NCBI GenBank assembly: GCA_964569025.1
Contig: CAZMSQ010000061.1
Location: forward strand, 1 to 9,794
Length of the DNA: 9,794 nucleotides
Reading direction: 5' to 3'
Origin: CAZMSQ01 sp964569025
GTDB lineage: Bacteria; Bacteroidota; Bacteroidia; Chitinophagales; Saprospiraceae
The first letter of the stretch is position 1, and every line of letters begins with the position of its first letter. A program made the translations under genes and the position numbers. The notes beneath the pieces are model-generated. The model saw only the letters and a list, made by a program, of their open reading frames with translations. It did no database searches and was not told the DNA's origin. Shown piece by piece: positions 6,091-9,794 of the stretch.

Positions 6091-7148
6091 AAGTCCTGAT
6101 TGCATGCCCCTATCCCCAAGGGGTTGCCCCTTCACAGCGATTTCGGTTTGAGCAATTTCTTGACGACCCGGACATTGACTTCACCATCCGGTCATTTTGG
6201 CCTGATTGGGCATGGAACTCTTTATACCGCCGCTGGCGCCTCCCAATCAGGGTACTGGCCATTCTGGTGGGAATGTGGAGGAGAATGGGGCTAGCCTTTA
6301 GGGTGGGGCGCTATGACAAAGTCTTAGTGCACCGTGAAGCCATTCCGTTGGGTCCACCCTGGTTTGAGTGGGTTGTCGTCCGGCTCTGGAAAAAACCCAT
6401 AATTTATGACATTGACGACGCCATCTGGCTGAAAGATCCTTTTCGGTTTGCGCCCCTGACCGATGCGCTGAAATGGCGGCGAAAAATCCCGCAGCTCTGC
6501 GCGTGGTCCTCGCTGGTCATCAGCGGAAATGCCTGGATTGGGGTGTATGCCGGTCAATTTGCAGACCGGGTCGTCACCATACCGACGGTGGTTGATACTG
6601 AGGGGCTGCACAATCTGGAGAAAATTCACGGCCCAGGTCCGGTGACCATCGGGTGGACAGGGTCCCATTCGACGCTTCCATATTTGAAGCTACTGGCGCC
6701 AGTATTCAGGCGCATCACCCGGGAGTTTCAAGTCCGCATTCTCGTTATTGCCGATCGCGACCCGAAACTGGACGTGCCGGGATACGAGTTTCGTCCATGG
6801 CAAAAGCAGACCGAAATCAGCGATTTGATGCACATTGATATTGGGTTGATGCCGCTGAATGAAATGAAGTGGTCCAGGGGGAAATGCGGATTCAAAATTA
6901 TTCAGTACCTGGCCCTTGGCATCCCTGCGGTGGTCAGTCCACAGGGACTCAACTCCTTCATCGTAGCCGATGGTGAGCGAGGCCGCATATGCCGAACACG
7001 TAAGGAGTGGCTGGATGCATTGAGACAGCTGATTACAGATCACAAGCTGAGGCAGCGCATGGGCACACGAGGACGGGAGTTTATCCGTCAGCATTATACG
7101 ACGGATTTGTGGCGGGAGAGGTTTTGGGAGGTGCTGGCAGATGCCTGA
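6087..7148 (+). CDS. Glycosyltransferase, GT1/GT4-like (GT-B fold)
   Basis: This 353-residue protein is a putative cytoplasmic transferase acting on the lipid-linked glycan. The N-terminus MKVLIACPYPQGVAPSQRFR is typical of a group of polysaccharide-locus transferases, and residues 1-15 form the first strand and glycine/proline loop. IIYDIDDAIW (105-114) is a strongly conserved landmark of this group. The donor domain begins with IGWTGSHST (188-196). The GKCGFKIIQYLALGIPAVVSP segment (265-285) stands where classic GT4 enzymes have E(x7)E, with Lys266 and Lys270 as likely phosphate contacts. A plain E(x7)E motif is absent, so it is a divergent branch. Its ATG overlaps the stop of the preceding transferase (ATGA). 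Its last 68 bp are antisense to the convergent membrane protein gene. Substrates unknown. Confidence 0.86.
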   Translation: MKVLIACPYPQGVAPSQRFRFEQFLDDPDIDFTIRSFWPDWAWNSLYRRWRLPIRVLAILVGMWRRMGLAFRVGRYDKVLVHREAIPLGPPWFEWVVVRLWKKPIIYDIDDAIWLKDPFRFAPLTDALKWRRKIPQLCAWSSLVISGNAWIGVYAGQFADRVVTIPTVVDTEGLHNLEKIHGPGPVTIGWTGSHSTLPYLKLLAPVFRRITREFQVRILVIADRDPKLDVPGYEFRPWQKQTEISDLMHIDIGLMPLNEMKWSRGKCGFKIIQYLALGIPAVVSPQGLNSFIVADGERGRICRTRKEWLDALRQLITDHKLRQRMGTRGREFIRQHYTTDLWRERFWEVLADA

Positions 7149-8460
7149 GGTAATGGGCGAGGCTCCCTGCGAGCCAGAGTCCGTAGAAAAACAAGCCGGG
7201 GATTTTATACCGTGCCAATGACCCGAAGTTGTAGGTCGATGCGCCCACAGCAAAAGCGAAGGTCAGGCTGAACAGCAGACAGGCGAGCAGAAATGGGTCG
7301 GAAATGGTGAGAGAGACCAGCCGGAACGGACCAACCCTGAATATGATGTAAAACGTCATGATGAGAAAAAGCGTTCCTTCAAGGGCCGACAGCAGCATAA
7401 CGGGGTTTCGGACCTCCCATGGCCACGGCCGGAAGAGGGTGACGATGATGGCGGCGGGGACGATGCGGGCAATTCCGGCGGGCGAATAGTCGACTTCCCC
7501 CAGTGAATACAGGGCTCCGCCTTGTTCGCGGGTAATGCGCTGCAGGTAAGTAGCTGTAATTTCAGCTGTCTGGAGCACATTCTCCACATTATACCGCTCG
7601 GAAAACGATCCCAGCACAGTGAGTCCGCCGATGGACCCTCCAACGATGATGCCCAGTACGAGGGGTCGGAGCAGCCATCTCAACCATTGGTACTGAAGGC
7701 TGCCGAGGCGTGTAAAAACCACCCAGACAATAGCTGCGGGGAGGAAAGCGAGGAGAATATACTCCTTGACGTGAATCAGGACATAGCTGCACCCTATAAG
7801 CAGGACAACCGACAGCAGATCAAGCCGCTGCCCGGAGGCAATGCGATAGAGGCCCCAAATCAAGCCTCCGAGGCAGCCGATGACGAGAGACTCCTGCATG
7901 TAAGCAGAGCCCCAGAAGAAGCAGGAAGGGATATAGAGAAGGGGAATGACTGTGAGGTGCGTCGCATCCGGATAGAGGCGGCAGGTCACGCGATACATGG
8001 CCCAGATGCCGAGGAATGAAAAGAAGGCGAAGCTGAGGGCTGCGGGCAGGTAGAGCCCGAAGGCTGGAATACCAAGAATGGCTCCAATGCGGGTCACCAT
8101 AAAAGTGGCGGGGCGAGAGAAGGTGTCGGTGATACCGTGGTAGGCACCGAGCTCAGACTTTGGAATTTGGAGGGCCGTAAGAAGATCGAGAAAGACCTCG
8201 GGCTGCGTGAAAAAATAGCGGGTAATGGTCGATGCATTTGCGTAGTATCGGAACGTGTCTCCGCCCTGATAATAGAACTGGTAGATCAGGGCGAAGGCAA
8301 TACAGCCGAAGAATTTGAGAGACAACCCCCAATAAAAGTGACGCGCAAGTGGACTTCCTGCATATCTTTGCCTGACGACAAACCGTGCCAGCCAGTAGTA
8401 CAAGACCAGGTACAGGAGGGTAACCGGAAGATCGGAGATGGTCATGCCCGGATATGTCAT
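7081..8460 (-). CDS. Polytopic membrane protein of a polysaccharide-locus family; candidate Wzy-like polymerase
   Basis: This 459-residue inner-membrane protein has roughly ten hydrophobic segments by eye. Landmarks are YYQGGDTFRYY (63-73, Asp68), RPATFMVTRIGAI (about 117-129), an FFWGSAYMQES segment near 190, and HVKEYILLAFLPA near 235. LFRPWPWEVRNPVMLLSALE follows near 345-365, then STYNFGSLARYKIP (408-421). I recall this combination from uncharacterised membrane proteins beside glycosyltransferases in Bacteroidota. A long periplasmic-looking stretch near 275-330 precedes the LFRP motif. In a cluster with a flippase but no obvious polymerase, a Wzy role is a fair inference, not a demonstrated one; a membrane glycosyltransferase or acyl carrier role is possible. 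The ATG at 8458-8460 is the first available in the frame; no SD. It lies opposite to the operon and overlaps the previous gene's end; residues 439-459 fall in that overlap. Confidence 0.8.
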   Translation of the reverse strand: MTYPGMTISDLPVTLLYLVLYYWLARFVVRQRYAGSPLARHFYWGLSLKFFGCIAFALIYQFYYQGGDTFRYYANASTITRYFFTQPEVFLDLLTALQIPKSELGAYHGITDTFSRPATFMVTRIGAILGIPAFGLYLPAALSFAFFSFLGIWAMYRVTCRLYPDATHLTVIPLLYIPSCFFWGSAYMQESLVIGCLGGLIWGLYRIASGQRLDLLSVVLLIGCSYVLIHVKEYILLAFLPAAIVWVVFTRLGSLQYQWLRWLLRPLVLGIIVGGSIGGLTVLGSFSERYNVENVLQTAEITATYLQRITREQGGALYSLGEVDYSPAGIARIVPAAIIVTLFRPWPWEVRNPVMLLSALEGTLFLIMTFYIIFRVGPFRLVSLTISDPFLLACLLFSLTFAFAVGASTYNFGSLARYKIPGLFFYGLWLAGSLAHYLRHLPAPPKTSPATNPSYNADG

Positions 8461-8526
8461 GGCGAGCAGATTGAGTGGGTCTGTTGATGCACCGTAAGAG
8501 AGACCTGATAGACCAACAGAACAGCT
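8461..8526. promoter_or_regulatory. Divergent intergenic region, presumed to hold two promoters
   Basis: These 66 bp separate the start of the minus-strand membrane protein from the start of the plus-strand amidotransferase, so both promoters should lie here or just inside the coding regions. I find no TAnnTTTG box, no convincing -35/-10 pair, and no SD before either ATG. The call rests on gene arrangement only. Confidence 0.35.
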
Positions 8527-9794
8527 ATGTGCCGATTAGCGGGATTCACGGATACGCGCGTTTCCCAAAAATACAATAAAAGAGCCATTCTGACCGCCAT
8601 GCGCAACGCGCTGCTGGATGGGGGGCCGGATGCCTCTCAGGTATGGATGGCCGGCCCTATGGCCATGGCTCACACGCGCCTGGCCATTCAGGATCTGAGC
8701 GACCGTGCCAGTCAGCCGATGGAGCGCGGGCATCATGTATTAGCTTGGAATGGAGAGCTTTACAATTTTCGAGAGCTGCGGGCGGAGTTGACTGCAGAGG
8801 GTTTTACGTTTGAATCCGACGGTGACACCGAGGTGGCCTTGCAGGCATTCAGGAGGTGGGGCGAGGATGCGGTGGTTCGATTTCGCGGGATGTTCGCGTT
8901 TGCCCTCTGGGACACCCAGACGCACACGTTGTTACTGGGGCGGGATCCATTGGGCATCAAACCGATGTACTGGTATTGCCGTGATGGTCTTTTTTTGTTT
9001 GGCTCCCAGCTGCGCGCTTTCCTTCAGCATCCGGACTTTGACAGGCAGATTGATTCTGATGCAGTGGCTCACTTTCTGCGACAGGGCTACATCCACTCGC
9101 CGCTGAGCATTTTCCGCCACACCCGCAAGCTGCAGCCCGGAAGTCTGCTGAGATGGCGTACGTCGGACGTCCGGCCAGAAGAATGGAGGTATATGCAGCC
9201 GGAGGCGTGGGGTTACGAACAACCGACTTTTCAGGTCAGCGAACAGGAGGCGCTGGAAGAACTGGACAGTCGGCTACGAGAGGGCATCGAGTCTCAGTTG
9301 GTAAGCGATGTTCCAGTAGGAGCCTTTTTGAGCGGTGGGATTGATTCGAGCCTTCTTGTGTCCATTTTTCAAAAACTTTCTGGCAAGCCAGTGCCTACCT
9401 ATACCATTGGCTTTGAGCAGGCCGCCTGGAATGAGGCACCTCATGCGCGTGCCATTGCATCCTATCTGGGCACTGACCACCATGAGCTGACCTGCACTGA
9501 AGCCGACTTTTCGGCTTTGCTGTCTGTATATTCGGATGTGTACGACGAGCCCTTTGGAGATAGTTCGGGCATCCCCTCGCTGCTTCTCAGCCGGATGGTA
9601 GGGCGCGAATTAAAGGTGGCTTTGGGGGCGGACGGCGCGGATGAGCTCTTTGGGGGGTATGCAAAGTACCGGGCGGTGCACAACACCTACCCAGCAGTGA
9701 GGCGCCTCGGAATGCCAGGCCTTGCGGCGTTGGCCCTATTAGGGCGTTTCGATCCGGATGTGGTGGCTCGTTGGGCGAGGGTCATACCTGCCAG
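8527..9794 (+). CDS. Asparagine-synthetase-like glutamine amidotransferase, 3' end beyond window
   Basis: The 422 codons present cover an N-terminal class II glutaminase domain and part of an ATP-dependent synthetase domain. The ATG-TGC start places Cys2 for exposure as the nucleophile once Met is removed. Glutaminase residues include Arg51, Asn75-Gly76-Glu77 and Asp100. FRGMFAFALWD (119-129) and RDPLGIKP (139-146) are conserved. The PP-loop SGGIDSS (269-275) binds ATP and activates the carboxylate; DEPFGDSSG and GADGADELFGGY (367-378) follow. Family AsnB proteins make asparagine, but relatives inside polysaccharide clusters amidate uronic acids or similar sugars. Context favours that here, as inference. 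Oddities: MCRLAGF instead of the usual MCGIAGF, and GGPD (32-35) where RGPD is usual. Full members are about 550-650 residues, so about a third is missing. It is divergent from its left neighbour; no SD. Confidence 0.92.
   Translation, partial: MCRLAGFTDTRVSQKYNKRAILTAMRNALLDGGPDASQVWMAGPMAMAHTRLAIQDLSDRASQPMERGHHVLAWNGELYNFRELRAELTAEGFTFESDGDTEVALQAFRRWGEDAVVRFRGMFAFALWDTQTHTLLLGRDPLGIKPMYWYCRDGLFLFGSQLRAFLQHPDFDRQIDSDAVAHFLRQGYIHSPLSIFRHTRKLQPGSLLRWRTSDVRPEEWRYMQPEAWGYEQPTFQVSEQEALEELDSRLREGIESQLVSDVPVGAFLSGGIDSSLLVSIFQKLSGKPVPTYTIGFEQAAWNEAPHARAIASYLGTDHHELTCTEADFSALLSVYSDVYDEPFGDSSGIPSLLLSRMVGRELKVALGADGADELFGGYAKYRAVHNTYPAVRRLGMPGLAALALLGRFDPDVVARWARVIPA

Noticed and set aside
7522..8019. 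Plus-strand 165-residue open frame inside the membrane protein gene
   Set aside because: It is the antisense shadow of hydrophobic codons (rich in Glu, Asn, Asp), with no SD and no recognisable domain.

Overview
The window reads as one flank of a surface-polysaccharide (O-antigen, capsule or exopolysaccharide) biosynthesis locus. The lineage is inferred, not proven. I favour a Bacteroidota-like bacterium or a relative such as Rhodothermota/Balneolota. The reasons are a minus-strand membrane protein with the signature of a family I know from Bacteroidota polysaccharide loci, a near-absence of Shine-Dalgarno sites, and a possible TAnnTTTG promoter before the first gene. Base composition is moderately GC-rich in the genes and AT-rich at the left edge.

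Layout. Positions 1-1181 carry no credible gene. They hold a cluster of three short tandem repeats (7-122), then a family of 50-52 bp repeats in two arrays (245-708, nine units; 934-1085, three units), with degenerate or inverted relatives at 193-244 and 737-811. Nearly every unit contains a small hairpin, and two units keep it through paired base changes. Positions 1182-7148 hold five same-strand genes: a WbpP-type UDP-sugar 4-epimerase, a Wzx-type flippase, and three GT4/GT1-like glycosyltransferases. Three of the four junctions are ATGA stop/start overlaps; the flippase and first glycosyltransferase are 52 bp apart. A minus-strand polytopic membrane protein (7081-8460), a candidate polymerase of unproven function, overlaps the end of the last glycosyltransferase by 68 bp. 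Divergent from it, at 8527 and running off the right edge, is an asparagine-synthetase-like glutamine amidotransferase.

Together the genes can make a UDP-HexNAc donor by epimerisation, assemble a lipid-linked oligosaccharide with three transferases, and flip it across the inner membrane. They may then polymerise it and amidate a uronic acid or similar acidic sugar. No initiating phosphosugar transferase or chain-length regulator is in the window, so the locus continues beyond it.

Data quality: the second glycosyltransferase is split by exactly 100 Ns, whose two flanks are the same 55 bp. Collapsing gap plus one copy removes 155 bp and joins the two reading frames perfectly into a 407-residue protein. 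The break is therefore almost certainly a scaffolding artefact and not a broken gene.
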